From: CAZMHJ01 sp046350635
Lineage (GTDB): Bacteria; Patescibacteriota; Saccharimonadia; Saccharimonadales; CAIOMD01
Reading direction: 5' to 3'
DNA length: 64,000 nt
Assembly: GCA_046350635.1 (NCBI GenBank)
Contig: JAXLZY010000001.1
Span: forward strand, 1 to 64,000
Under the pieces are notes generated by a model. It was not told where the DNA came from, did no database searches, and saw nothing but the letters and a program-made list of their open reading frames with translations. The position numbers and the translations under genes are program-made. Shown in pieces: positions 37,418-45,923 of the stretch (the first letter of the stretch is position 1; each line of letters starts with the position of its first letter).

Positions 37418-37437
37418 GCCGAGCTTGCTCGGTATGC

Positions 37438-37472
37438 AACTAAAAAAACACCCCTTGGGGTGTTTTTAGTTG
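37438..37472. terminator. Terminator after tRNA-Asp
   Basis: CTAAAAAAACACCCC pairs with GGGGTGTTTTTAG around a TT loop. It lies 5 bases past the CCA end of tRNA-Asp. Confidence 0.85.
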
Positions 37473-37477
37473 CATCT

Positions 37478-37554
37478 TGGCGGGCCCGACCGGATTCGAA
37501 CCGGCGATCTCCTCCGTGACAGGGAGGCATGTTAGGCCTCTACACCACGAGCCC
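37478..37554 (-). tRNA. tRNA-Asp (GTC)
   Basis: Complete cloverleaf on the minus strand: acceptor GGGCTCG/CGGGCCC (one G-T pair), anticodon stem CCTCC/GGAGG with loop CTGTCAC giving GTC, T-arm GCCGGTTCGAATCCGG, discriminator G and encoded CCA. Confidence 0.97.
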
Positions 37555-37608
37555 GTATCATAGAAGCAACCGCTATCTTATCAGAGAAGAGGTAGTTTTG
37601 CAACGCTC

Positions 37609-38706
37609 TTACTGCTGCTGAACGCGTATGAACGTATGTGCTTTTTGCTTGTCTTTGTAGTCGTTAAGATAGTTATTTATATCCTGGTAGCTAAAGAATA
37701 TGCGGGCAGCTTTGATTTTATCGTCTTGAACACCAAGATTCTTCACAATTTCGAGCCCATAGCCAATGTTTATGACGTCTGAAGTCTGACCAGGCTGTAA
37801 TTTATATAGTGCGTTGATAGTCTCAATTGGTATATTACGATCTGTTTTGCTCACTAAGAAACCTAGCTGGCCGCCATTATCTTTAGTTGCAGTATCATCT
37901 GAGTACTTTTTGGCAACCGCGCTAAAGTCTGAACCACCTTTAATCTCCGCCAAAGCTGCATCAGCTCGCGCTTTTGTGCCTGTATCGAGTGTCTGTAACA
38001 CCTTATTCGTTAAGATTTCCTGACGGATACTACGCCTAAAATCAGATACCGACCATCCATAGTAATCTTTTAGTACGTCTTCGAAAACTTTATTATCAGT
38101 ACCTAAACGGCTTAGATTACGCAACAGTTCGATCTGGTTATCGACTTCCTGCTCAGATACAGTGATATTCTTTTCTTTCGCAATCTTTTGCACGTATGCA
38201 TAATTCACCACTTTATCAAGAGATTTTTTACGCTGATCGGCAAGCTGAGCCTTACCTGTTTCAGACGTAAAATCAACTTCCGACTGTACTCCAAAATAGT
38301 GTATATAGTGCCTGAGCTCAAATAAGTAGCTTTCGTAGCTTACAAAATGCCCACCTACGCGCGCAACGGGCAGTGGTAGAACCTTAGTGACTTGATAAAC
38401 AAAATTTGAGGTAGACTGAAACTTATAAAGACTCAGGAGAATATAACTGCTGAATGCAATAAATACCGCTGTTAATATTATTACAGTTGTAATCACAATT
38501 TTATGACGTGAATGCCTGAGTGGATACACATATTTACGCGCACCTTTTAACACTTCCTCACGGTGTTGAATAACTGTTTCATTGGTAATGCGAGGCATAC
38601 CAGCATCGGCCACCGGTGCTGTTACCTCTTTGCGCTTAATACGCGGCGTTAAAAAACGCCGAGGACGCTTTTGTTCTGGTATAGAATTAGGTTCTTTTTT
38701 TGCCAT
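37609..38706 (-). CDS. Membrane-anchored peptidyl-prolyl isomerase (SurA/PrsA type)
   Basis: A 365-residue protein. A basic cytoplasmic N-terminus of about 65 residues is followed by one membrane helix (about 68-90) and an external SurA N-like helical domain. A parvulin PPIC domain spans about 265-345, with DFSAVAKKYSDDTATKDNGGQLG and NIGYGLEIVKNL as conserved parts. It helps to fold proteins exported across the membrane, such as the pilins and surface proteins of this window. It is followed on the same strand by tRNA-Asp; its upstream neighbour is the PH-domain protein, 6 bases away. Confidence 0.88.
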   Translation of the reverse strand: MAKKEPNSIPEQKRPRRFLTPRIKRKEVTAPVADAGMPRITNETVIQHREEVLKGARKYVYPLRHSRHKIVITTVIILTAVFIAFSSYILLSLYKFQSTSNFVYQVTKVLPLPVARVGGHFVSYESYLFELRHYIHYFGVQSEVDFTSETGKAQLADQRKKSLDKVVNYAYVQKIAKEKNITVSEQEVDNQIELLRNLSRLGTDNKVFEDVLKDYYGWSVSDFRRSIRQEILTNKVLQTLDTGTKARADAALAEIKGGSDFSAVAKKYSDDTATKDNGGQLGFLVSKTDRNIPIETINALYKLQPGQTSDVINIGYGLEIVKNLGVQDDKIKAARIFFSYQDINNYLNDYKDKQKAHTFIRVQQQ

Positions 38707-38712
38707 GAATAC

Positions 38713-39252
38713 TTATTGATCATTCCCCACCGGAGCATTCGCAGTGATTCCGAGCTCCCGTAGGATTTGAGACATTCGTTTTTGAATATGTTTTGGGTGA
38801 TGGACGTCATGTATAACAAGTTCACCAACGTATGTCTGTATTACTATTGTACCAAATCCAAGCAGAGTTTCTTGAAATCCGTTTACTTCATATGCGATAG
38901 TTTGTATCTTATCTAAGCCAATATCGATAACACTTCGCTTCCATAAACCCTTTTGGCTCACCTGAATAAATCGTTGGTTTGTAACTACGTACACACTGAA
39001 GTTCCAGCCAATCCAACTATAAAACATAACAAGGAAACCTAAGAATAAGCCAAGAATTAAGCAACCAAAGAAAAACGGAATTGTCGGAGGACTATCGGGC
39101 CTAAAAAAAGTTAACCCACCCACATACAATACAGGTAGTAGTAGCACTACAGATGACACCACAATTGCCTTGCGCATCACAATTGGATGCTTCCTAAACA
39201 CATACAAGACTTCTTCGTCGTCAAATTGGTCTTTAAAATATTTGTATGCCAT
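38713..39252 (-). CDS. Bacterial PH-domain membrane protein
   Basis: A 179-residue protein (start at 39252, second ATG of the frame). Two membrane helices (about 25-48 and 58-82) are followed by a bacterial PH domain: YVVTNQRFIQVSQKGLW and IGLDKIQTIAYEVNGF, then GTIVIQTYVGE. Such YdbT/DUF304-like proteins are of unknown function. It is cotranscribed with the PPIase. An alternative start at 39297 would add 15 residues. Confidence 0.8.
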   Translation of the reverse strand: MAYKYFKDQFDDEEVLYVFRKHPIVMRKAIVVSSVVLLLPVLYVGGLTFFRPDSPPTIPFFFGCLILGLFLGFLVMFYSWIGWNFSVYVVTNQRFIQVSQKGLWKRSVIDIGLDKIQTIAYEVNGFQETLLGFGTIVIQTYVGELVIHDVHHPKHIQKRMSQILRELGITANAPVGNDQ

Positions 39253-39325
39253 AACCTTAGTGGTTATTGTACGCGCCTTTACGCATTTCGTGAACAACTA
39301 ACAGTGGTATACTAGTGTGGAGTTT

Positions 39326-39376
39326 GGTCCGGTAGTTCAATGGATAGAACACCACCGTCCTAAGGTGGGTGTTGGG
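39326..39376 (+). pseudogene. Truncated tRNA-Arg (CCT), 5' part
   Basis: An exact copy of the first 50 bases of the downstream tRNA-Arg, from the acceptor 5' strand through the anticodon arm and the variable region. It breaks off in the 5' strand of the T-stem, where the sequence changes to a hairpin of the tail-element type. It cannot form a tRNA. An extended -10 (TGGTATACT, 39305-39313) is upstream. Confidence 0.85.
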
Positions 39377-39500
39377 TGAAATCTGCCGGTGGCAGATTGC
39401 AAGGCAACCTTCCGGAGCAAGCTAGCTTGCTACAGTGAAGTTGCGGGCCCGCCAAAGGTGGGTCGATTTAGAATCGAACCCCTGTAGTACAATGTAATTC
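39377..39500 (+). repeat. Tail-type hairpin segment inside the broken tRNA-Arg copy
   Basis: It begins with the hairpin AATCTGCC-GGT-GGCAGATT (39380-39398), the same loop type as other tail elements. A palindrome AGCAAGCT/AGCTTGCT follows near 39418-39434, and an inverted pair GGGTCGATT/AATCGAACCC near 39462-39482. It ends just before the intact tRNA-Arg. Confidence 0.7.
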
Positions 39501-39502
39501 AT

Positions 39503-39578
39503 GGTCCGGTAGTTCAATGGATAGAACACCACCGTCCTAAGGTGGGTGTTGGGGGTTCGATTCCCTCCCGGGCCACCA
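39503..39578 (+). tRNA. tRNA-Arg (CCT)
   Basis: Complete cloverleaf: acceptor GGTCCGG/CCGGGCC, anticodon stem CCACC/GGTGG with loop GTCCTAA giving CCT, T-arm GGGGGTTCGATTCCCTC, discriminator A and encoded CCA. A broken copy is upstream and a tail element downstream. A short hairpin ATCCCGC/GCGGGAT with T run (39582-39605) follows as possible terminator. Confidence 0.97.
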
Positions 39579-39607
39579 TGATTATCCCGCATGCGGGATT
39601 TTTATTT

Positions 39608-39722
39608 GGGAATCGAACGACAATTGCCGGTGGCAATTGGCCGCCCTTAAGCCCCGAAAGGGGTTTGCTTGCCAAAACTAAGTTTGTTTTGGCGCAAAGG
39701 TTGATTCCCTCCCGGGCCACCA
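39608..39722 (+). repeat. tRNA-tail hairpin element after tRNA-Arg
   Basis: It starts with an inverted T-arm of tRNA-Arg (GGGAATCGAAC, 39608-39618). Three hairpins follow: 39621-39639 (CAATTGCC-GGT-GGCAATTG), 39652-39663 (CCCC-GAAA-GGGG) and 39671-39693 (GCCAAAAC/GTTTTGGC). It ends with a direct T-arm and acceptor copy through CCA (39699-39722), with one base of the T-loop lost. It is the sister of 5060-5168; the T-arm parts match each element's own tRNA, and the core is shared. Confidence 0.88.
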
Positions 39723-39723
39723 A

Positions 39724-39761
39724 ACTAAAACCGACCCTTTCGGGCCGGTTATTTTTATTTC
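39724..39761. terminator. Terminator of ndk and of the tRNA-Arg unit
   Basis: AACCGACCC-type arm pairs with GGGCCGGTT, with A/T runs on both sides, so it can serve both strands. It overlaps the last bases of ndk. Confidence 0.75.
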
Positions 39762-40267
39762 TTCGGTACCTTACCAAGCACGGTTGTTTCGTGAGGTAAG
39801 TTATAATCGTACAGATCAGACTTATCAAACCATAATTCAATTTCTTGCGCGGCTTCTTCTGGGTTACCGGATGCATGAATAATATTTGGTAATGTTCCGC
39901 CACGACTATTAGTGTAATTACGAGTTACGTGGGTATAATCACCGCGAATCGTACCAGGAGCTGAGTCTTTTGGGTCTGTGGTTCCAACCATTTTACGAAC
40001 ATGAGCTACTGCCTCTACACCTTCAAGTACCACCGCAACAACGGGTGCTTCTGTCATTTGTGAAAGGGTAATATTGTAGATTTCCTCACCCCAACGGCTA
40101 ATAAGCTGACTAATACCTTCGTAATGTGCATGAAAGTGCTCTTTCGTTGGCGCAACCATCTTCATACCAACAATTTTTAAGCCTGCTCGTTCAAAACGCT
40201 GCAAGACATCACCGACAATACCGCGCTGTACGGCGTCCGGCTTTAATACAATTAATGTTCGTTCCAT
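39755..40267 (-). CDS. ndk: Nucleoside diphosphate kinase
   Basis: A 170-residue enzyme that moves the gamma-phosphate between nucleoside di- and triphosphates. ERTLIVLKPDAVQRG at the N-terminus, the catalytic His in NIIHASGN near residue 128 and the ATP-binding PGTIRGDY segment are present. It is longer than most (about 140-150) because of an insertion, THVTRNYTNSRGG, before the catalytic His and a C-terminal extension. It is monocistronic. Confidence 0.96.
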   Translation of the reverse strand: MERTLIVLKPDAVQRGIVGDVLQRFERAGLKIVGMKMVAPTKEHFHAHYEGISQLISRWGEEIYNITLSQMTEAPVVAVVLEGVEAVAHVRKMVGTTDPKDSAPGTIRGDYTHVTRNYTNSRGGTLPNIIHASGNPEEAAQEIELWFDKSDLYDYNLPHETTVLGKVPKK

Positions 40268-40286
40268 ATAATAAATCCTTTAGTTT

Positions 40287-41090
40287 CTATACTGTAATGA
40301 TACCAGTAACGAGCAGGATTGCTAATAGAATGCCGCTCGCAATCCGATACCAACCAAAATCTTTAAGGCCACGCTTACCGAGCCATTTAATCAAAAAACC
40401 AATTGCAAGCATGCCGGATATAAAGGCAACGAGGTTACCTACTAAAAACTGGCCAGTATTTTGCTGAATAAATGTCTTGCCTGCTTCTGACGTCAAAACT
40501 TTTAAACTACCCCCAGCAAGCACTGGTATTGCGAGCATAAAACTAAATTCAGCTGCCCGCGCTGCACTTAAATTAAGTCTTAAACCAGTTAGAATTGTGA
40601 TACCAGATCGTGACGTACCCGGGATTAGGGCAAGTGTTTGCGCCAGACCAATCTTGATTGCAGTTGGCCACGTAATTGATTTCTCAAGTTCCCTGTCATC
40701 CGCATCTTCGTTTGGTTTACCAGCTACAACCATGATAATACCAATGGTAATCAGCATGAAAATAACGACCCAAATCATTGAATTCAATTTTTTTATTTGA
40801 TCGCTAAAACTAAACCCAATAATCACCGCCGGGATGGTTGCGACAATCAGTTGACCAGCAAGAGTCCAATCCCTACCCGCAAACACTCGCTTAATCAAAT
40901 CCCATACTCGCTTTCGATAAAAGATTAAAAGCGCAGCAAGCGTGCCAAAGTTAAGCATAGTGTCAAATGTAAAGGCATCTTTCATGCCAAGTAACTGACT
41001 CGCAATAACAAGGTGACCCGAACTTGAAACAGGGATAAATTCGGTTAGACCCTGTACTAACCCTAAAATAATGGCATCAATATAACTCAT
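40287..41090 (-). CDS. uppP: Undecaprenyl-diphosphatase
   Basis: A 267-residue integral membrane enzyme that dephosphorylates C55-PP for recycling of the cell-wall lipid carrier. Motif GLVQGLTEFIPVSSSGHL near the N-terminus and PGTSRSG near residue 160 are the two signature repeats, and about eight helices are predicted. It supports the view that the cell builds its own peptidoglycan, like MurT/GatD here. Confidence 0.96.
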   Translation of the reverse strand: MSYIDAIILGLVQGLTEFIPVSSSGHLVIASQLLGMKDAFTFDTMLNFGTLAALLIFYRKRVWDLIKRVFAGRDWTLAGQLIVATIPAVIIGFSFSDQIKKLNSMIWVVIFMLITIGIIMVVAGKPNEDADDRELEKSITWPTAIKIGLAQTLALIPGTSRSGITILTGLRLNLSAARAAEFSFMLAIPVLAGGSLKVLTSEAGKTFIQQNTGQFLVGNLVAFISGMLAIGFLIKWLGKRGLKDFGWYRIASGILLAILLVTGIITV

Positions 41091-41197
41091 TTACATAATG
41101 GTAGCAGAAGTATAAGCAGAATAATATTGTGCAATTTATGTACTCAGTAGTACCCCTGTAAAATTTACAAAGTTGTTAAACTTTTGTTGTATTTTAA

Positions 41198-42148
41198 GTG
41201 GTATTTACAGAGGTAAGGTCGTACAATAATAACGTGAAAGCAGCCCAAGCAATCAGTGAATACCTTGATTACCTTGCGATAGAGCAAAACCGTTCGAAGC
41301 GAACGATTGCCAACTATAATCATTATCTAACCCGTCTACTCGATTACGCTGGTGATATTACCGTAGCAGACATTACCCCTGAGCTGGTTCGCAAATGGCG
41401 TTTGTGGCTGCACGAACTTGGTTCTGATCGCTCAGACGAGCTTAGCAAGGCAACGCAGAATTATCACCTTATTGCACTGCGTAGCTTTTTGAAATTTTGC
41501 CATAAACGAAACATCCCCGCACTTGCCTCTGACCAAATTGAGCTCGCACGAGTTAAGCGAAGCCAGGTTACCTTTTTAGATTCCGACGAACTCCATCGAT
41601 TAATTACACAACCCAATACCACCGAAGAATCTGGTCTACGAGACCGTGCTATATTAGAGCTCTTATTTAGCGGCGGCTTACGTGTATCCGAACTTGTGGG
41701 TTTAGATAGAACGCACATTAACCTAGAGCGTCGCGAGTTCATGGTTCGTGGTAAGGGGCAAAAGGACCGACCAATCTTTGTCAGCCAAGAGGCGGCCGAT
41801 TGGTTAAAGCTATATCTAGAAAAGCGTACCGACAACCTCCCTGCGCTCTTTATAAGCTACAGCGGACGCCACCAGGCCACAACGAGTGGCAATTACCGCC
41901 GATTAACCCCACGGAGCGTACAGCGCATGATTTCACAGTACGCGCGCCTTGCAGGCATTACAAAGCACGTAAGCCCCCATACAATGCGCCACAGCTTTGC
42001 CACCGACCTACTTATGAACGGTGCCGATTTACGCAGCGTACAAGCAATGCTCGGCCACAGCAACATTGCCACAACTCAAATATATACGCACGTCACAGAT
42101 CCACACCTTAAAAGCGTACACGAACGCTTTCACGGCAAAGGCGCCTAG
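41198..42148 (+). CDS. xerC: XerC/XerD-like tyrosine recombinase
   Basis: Up to 316 residues; the start is uncertain (GTG at 41198 or GTG at 41234, the second with TACAAT 7 bases upstream and thus possibly leaderless). The N-terminal SAM-like domain is followed by the catalytic domain with Arg in GGLRVSELVGL, Lys in RGKGQKDRPI, HxxR in SPHTMRHSFATD, His in LGHSNIATTQ and the nucleophile in IYTH. It is probably the chromosome-dimer resolvase. It lies only 1.5 kb from the tRNA-Arg element, so a role in tRNA-linked recombination is possible but not shown. Confidence 0.92.
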   Translation: MVFTEVRSYNNNVKAAQAISEYLDYLAIEQNRSKRTIANYNHYLTRLLDYAGDITVADITPELVRKWRLWLHELGSDRSDELSKATQNYHLIALRSFLKFCHKRNIPALASDQIELARVKRSQVTFLDSDELHRLITQPNTTEESGLRDRAILELLFSGGLRVSELVGLDRTHINLERREFMVRGKGQKDRPIFVSQEAADWLKLYLEKRTDNLPALFISYSGRHQATTSGNYRRLTPRSVQRMISQYARLAGITKHVSPHTMRHSFATDLLMNGADLRSVQAMLGHSNIATTQIYTHVTDPHLKSVHERFHGKGA

Positions 42149-42151
42149 AAC

Positions 42152-43102
42152 TTAATAACAACGAGCGCCGATTGCAGTATTGTCAGAAGCGTACGAGTTC
42201 TGAGTGCCATTAACTTGTAAATCTTTACAGACACTGTCTGCAGATAATGCGAACCCAGGATTCCAAGTCTGTGAAACAAGTGGCACGCGCGCTTTAATGC
42301 GCTTTGTAACATCTTGTGCTCGAGCGTTTGAGTCTATCTCCGCTTGGGCATTGGTCAGTTTGTTGTCAGTCGCACCTAGTACACTTATCCCGGTTATATT
42401 AGCAGGCGGACCGTATGCAATCACTGATAAATAAGCATCATTCGAAGAAAATGGTACCGATGCAGTGCAGACACCCGATGAACATGAATACGTGCCTATC
42501 GATCCACTCGAAAAACCTGAAGCCAGCGAAGATTGACTATCATTTGGCACAAGATATGCAACTTTCGTGCCACTAACATTTGATTTATCTGTAATTGCAA
42601 TTCGTAGAATTGAAATATTACCACTATTTATAGCGGGGAGACTTGAGGTGGTTGCGCCCGTGTATGTAGTAGTGCTTCCACTTGAATTCCACACAATTTT
42701 AACACTACTGAATGCACCATTCTTTGGCTTAAGTCTTGTTACGAACGGATCAATCGAAAGTCCTGTTTTTTCAATCGAATCAACCTCGCTCGTCCAGGTA
42801 ATGCAAGTTACCTTTGCACTTGCACTGCTCGATGCATCATTTAAGTCTAGGGTCTCACAAGAGGATTGTGCGGTAGCAAGACCACCATTTGGGTCGCGTA
42901 ATTGTGCGCCAACTCTGTTAATAGCAGTTTCTGCGGCATACTGTGCTTGATATGATAATGTCTTATCAAGTACTTGCCTTTGGTCGTTACGAACCAACGT
43001 GGCAAAACCTATAGCTAGTAGTGATAGAATAATCGCAAACACCATAGAAAACAAAATGGCTGAAAGCCCTTGTTGATTTAGTTTCTTAGTGCGGTATTTC
43101 AT
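42152..43102 (-). CDS. PilX-like minor pilin
   Basis: A 316-residue protein. A basic leader QQGLSAILFSMVFAIILSLLAIGFATL has the shape of a type IV pilin-like N-terminus, with the PilX pattern (no canonical GFTLIE), followed by a long beta-rich, Ser/Thr-rich domain with several Cys. It would be cut by PilD and sit in the pilus tip complex. It is the last gene of the minor pilin set; gene order 44931 to 42152 is contiguous. Converges with xerC. Confidence 0.75.
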   Translation of the reverse strand: MKYRTKKLNQQGLSAILFSMVFAIILSLLAIGFATLVRNDQRQVLDKTLSYQAQYAAETAINRVGAQLRDPNGGLATAQSSCETLDLNDASSSASAKVTCITWTSEVDSIEKTGLSIDPFVTRLKPKNGAFSSVKIVWNSSGSTTTYTGATTSSLPAINSGNISILRIAITDKSNVSGTKVAYLVPNDSQSSLASGFSSGSIGTYSCSSGVCTASVPFSSNDAYLSVIAYGPPANITGISVLGATDNKLTNAQAEIDSNARAQDVTKRIKARVPLVSQTWNPGFALSADSVCKDLQVNGTQNSYASDNTAIGARCY

Positions 43103-43104
43103 TA

Positions 43105-43773
43105 TTAGTTTGTGATTCGTTTAGAAGTGCTACTGCTTAATTGTACTACTGAGCAATACTCTTTACCAGTAACCAGAGCCTTACATTCAACGACACTATA
43201 TGATTGCGGGGTACTTGTAAGTGTCAATAAATCCGCATCCGCATATGCCAATTTAGTTGTGATTGTCCCGCTATTTACATTAAAATATAGCACCTTTGAA
43301 CCCGAAGGTAGCATATTAGATGCACCCGAAGCAGAAGAGTCAGGATTACTAAGTACCGTACAAGAGCCCGGAGTTACGCTTATGTCATCAACGTAAAGTC
43401 CTGGTTTTGCCGATGTATAGGATGCAGTTGTGTAGCTAGGTGTCCCGGTAGCAGTTTCTGCGTATGTGTATCGTTTATTGCCAATGCAGGTAGATATCCA
43501 ACCGCTGTTTGTTGAAGAATTAACTGAATCAACAGAAGAAAAAGCTATACTCTGTTCAACTTGTTGGTGTATTTCCCGAGTGGCGTTCTCTAACTTAACT
43601 CGGGTACTTGTTTGCTGAAATTGTCGACCAATAAATATTATCCCTACGGTTATAACCATTACAATTGTGGCAAACACACCTGTTGCTATCATTAATTCGA
43701 CTATCGTAAAGCCCTGCTGTTTAGGTTTTACTTTATTAGATACCATAGACGAGCTCCACTGTATCTGTGCCAC
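43105..43773 (-). CDS. PilW-like minor pilin
   Basis: A 222-residue prepilin. The leader and start of the pilin helix QQGFTIVELMIATGVFATIV near residues 19-38 contain the Gly-Phe cleavage site and the Glu5. A beta-rich Ser/Thr domain follows. It is a minor pilin of the pilus tip. Overlaps the upstream minor pilin gene by 38 bases. Confidence 0.83.
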   Translation of the reverse strand: MAQIQWSSSMVSNKVKPKQQGFTIVELMIATGVFATIVMVITVGIIFIGRQFQQTSTRVKLENATREIHQQVEQSIAFSSVDSVNSSTNSGWISTCIGNKRYTYAETATGTPSYTTASYTSAKPGLYVDDISVTPGSCTVLSNPDSSASGASNMLPSGSKVLYFNVNSGTITTKLAYADADLLTLTSTPQSYSVVECKALVTGKEYCSVVQLSSSTSKRITN

Positions 43774-44197
43774 CCTTCAAGGAATCCCAAGATACCTTTA
43801 TGTAGTAGTTATTGTAGACATTTGAGCAAGTGCCAGTAATATAGCTACAGCTCGTCACTGCCTTTACGGTCACTTTATATAGTCCATCTTTAGTGCATGC
43901 TGGTTGCGACTCATCAAGTTGAACCGATGTGCTACTTTCCATGCAAAAAACAGTATCCGACGCAGAAAACTTCCCCATGAATGTTGACCTATTTGCCGCA
44001 GAAGCCTGTCGAATCCATTCAGCCTGCTCATTTGCGTACATTTGGGCTTGATAACGTTCATGATTCGCCTGTGCAGATGTTTTTGATCTTTGGGCTACCG
44101 CAAATGTGCCGCCAAGTACCGCAGACAAGATAACTAATGCCATCATTACTTCGATAATCGTGTCGCCCTTTTGGGTAAGACTTTTGGTTATTTGCAT
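43736..44197 (-). CDS. PilV-like minor pilin
   Basis: A 153-residue prepilin. Leader QKGDTIIEVMMALVILSAVLGG near residues 10-31: the usual Phe after the cleavage Gly is Asp here, but the Glu is retained. The globular part has paired Cys (SCSYITGTC) that could form a disulfide. It starts 10 bases within the end of the upstream minor pilin gene. Confidence 0.82.
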   Translation of the reverse strand: MQITKSLTQKGDTIIEVMMALVILSAVLGGTFAVAQRSKTSAQANHERYQAQMYANEQAEWIRQASAANRSTFMGKFSASDTVFCMESSTSVQLDESQPACTKDGLYKVTVKAVTSCSYITGTCSNVYNNYYIKVSWDSLKGGTDTVELVYGI

Positions 44198-44931
44198 TGC
44201 GTATCTTCCGTATTTACAGTGGCATCAAGATTACCGCGCACACCAATCGTCACGCTTCCGTATCTGGTACCGTCAGAAAAACATAGAGTTCGGCCATTCC
44301 CGCTATTGATTGTAGACATGGCTTTGATGTCACTGGTATACATCGCGATTCCCTGAGCCCCTGAAGTAAATTGACCAGTAGTGCTTGAGCTATATAACGA
44401 ATAGAGCACATTGTATTCCATGGCTACCGTTTCGTTTTGTTTATCCGAAAGTGGGTTTGGGAAATATGAGCCTGTAAAGCGCAAAGAAGCTGGATAAGGG
44501 CGAGTCTCACGTAAATCTGTTATAGGCTTAAACGCAGCTTGATTACCCGCACTCACTGGATTCGTTGAGCTTGCGCTACCTGCATTTACCGCAAGTGTAT
44601 CAATTACCAAATTATTTTCAGTAAACGTAATCTTTTTACCCGCAATTACACAGTTAATACTTACCCCCGAGGTGTTCAGTGTTTCGGATCCACCTCCACA
44701 ATAATCAGCCGCACCACTCCCTGTAGGTATATTTGGGTAGTACCCTGTTTGTACATCATTAAACACATCCCGTGTGATTGTCTGGATTTCTGACATACCA
44801 GATTTATACTGAGTCTTTGCAATCTGACCCGACACTAAAAAAGAAGTTGATAAAAACATTGCAGCCGTAACTGCAAGCACAATTAATGTCTCAACGATTG
44901 TAAAGCCGTTTTGTTTATTTTTGGCCCACAT
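44188..44931 (-). CDS. Minor pilin with GspH/FimT-like leader
   Basis: A 247-residue prepilin with leader KQNGFTIVETLIVLAVTAAMFLS near the N-terminus, having the Gly-Phe site and Glu5. The rest is a beta-rich domain with two Cys near the C-terminus (LCFSD, DTQCK). It is the first gene of the minor pilin set and lies 42 bases downstream of pilD. Confidence 0.83.
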   Translation of the reverse strand: MWAKNKQNGFTIVETLIVLAVTAAMFLSTSFLVSGQIAKTQYKSGMSEIQTITRDVFNDVQTGYYPNIPTGSGAADYCGGGSETLNTSGVSINCVIAGKKITFTENNLVIDTLAVNAGSASSTNPVSAGNQAAFKPITDLRETRPYPASLRFTGSYFPNPLSDKQNETVAMEYNVLYSLYSSSTTGQFTSGAQGIAMYTSDIKAMSTINSGNGRTLCFSDGTRYGSVTIGVRGNLDATVNTEDTQCK

Positions 44932-44973
44932 ATTGATGTAAGTATAACATAAGCATCATGCATAACACAGATA

Positions 44974-45819
44974 CTAAGAGGCTACTAAAAGTGTGGTTGT
45001 GTACCAATCAATCACGTATTGCCCCCACAAAGCTACAACGATAGTGGCAGCTATTAAAAATGGCCCAAACGGTATTCTTGAATTATTGTTAACTTTTTTA
45101 GACATAATTAACGGAATTAACCATATCATTCCAAATACAGAAGAAAAAAATAGCATCAAAAACGCAAGTATACCAGACCCGAGCATCGCTCCAAGCAAAA
45201 AACCTAGTTTAACATCACCACCACCAATCCACCTTCCATTGGAAACCTGGAATAGAACCCAGAAAATACCGCCACCTATTAAGATACCTGTTACAATTCC
45301 CAGCAAAGACTCAATTGGCCTTCCAAGCGCGACTTGGAAAACGAAAGAAATAAACAGAACAAGGTACAGTTTAAAGACTATTTTGTCAGGCAATAGCATC
45401 CATTTAGCATCATAAATAAATAACGCTATTAGTCCTACCAATAAAACAAGCCATGTTATAAACGAAAGCCATACCCAAGATTCATTAAAATCAACTGGCC
45501 ATAGGATATACGAAACAGCAAATAGCACTGCAGTCACAGCTTCAACTATAGGATATTGAACACCTATAGGGGCTCTGCAGTATCTGCATTTACCGTTAAG
45601 CAGAATCCAGCTAAGAACAGGGATAAGATCCTTTGCCGCTAGTTCGTGGCCGCACTGTGGGCACATACTTCTACCAGTGGCGATTGAAAGTTCTTTTTGC
45701 TTTTTCTTACTTATTTTTTTCGGGTTACCATCTTTATTAAGCTGTTCGTGCAAGCGCCACACCCAAGCATTTATAAAGCTACCGAATATCAATCCAAATA
45801 TGAGTAGTATAAATACCAT
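44974..45819 (-). CDS. pilD: Prepilin peptidase PilD
   Basis: An approximately 281-residue membrane aspartic peptidase and N-methylase. The N-terminal part has the zinc-binding CPQCGHE and CRYC pair; the peptidase active-site Asps are in FIYDAKWMLLPD near residue 155 and GGGDVKLGFLLGA near 215. About eight helices. It cleaves the leader of all pilins in this locus. The start at 45819 is preferred over 45858 because the hydrophobic helix begins there. A terminator (45860-45906) lies between it and pilA. Confidence 0.93.
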   Translation of the reverse strand: MVFILLIFGLIFGSFINAWVWRLHEQLNKDGNPKKISKKKQKELSIATGRSMCPQCGHELAAKDLIPVLSWILLNGKCRYCRAPIGVQYPIVEAVTAVLFAVSYILWPVDFNESWVWLSFITWLVLLVGLIALFIYDAKWMLLPDKIVFKLYLVLFISFVFQVALGRPIESLLGIVTGILIGGGIFWVLFQVSNGRWIGGGDVKLGFLLGAMLGSGILAFLMLFFSSVFGMIWLIPLIMSKKVNNNSRIPFGPFLIAATIVVALWGQYVIDWYTTTLLVAS

Positions 45820-45859
45820 TGTGACTATCCTATCATGAGATTTAGGTATACCTATCAAT

Positions 45860-45906
45860 AAAATTGCCCCTAGGAGTCATTGTGACTAGCTAGGGGCAAT
45901 TATTTT
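45860..45906 (-). terminator. Terminator between pilA and pilD
   Basis: AATTGCCCCTAG pairs with CTAGGGGCAATT (45862-45873 and 45890-45901) with T-rich sequence after it on the minus strand. It would allow the major pilin to be made in excess over the downstream genes. Confidence 0.8.
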
Positions 45907-45923
45907 TTAAGTACTATGAATAC

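Noticed and set aside
41198..42148. Xer recombinase as dedicated integrase of the tRNA-tail elements
   Set aside because: It looks like the single housekeeping Xer and is not enclosed by the element repeats; proximity to tRNA-Arg alone is not enough.
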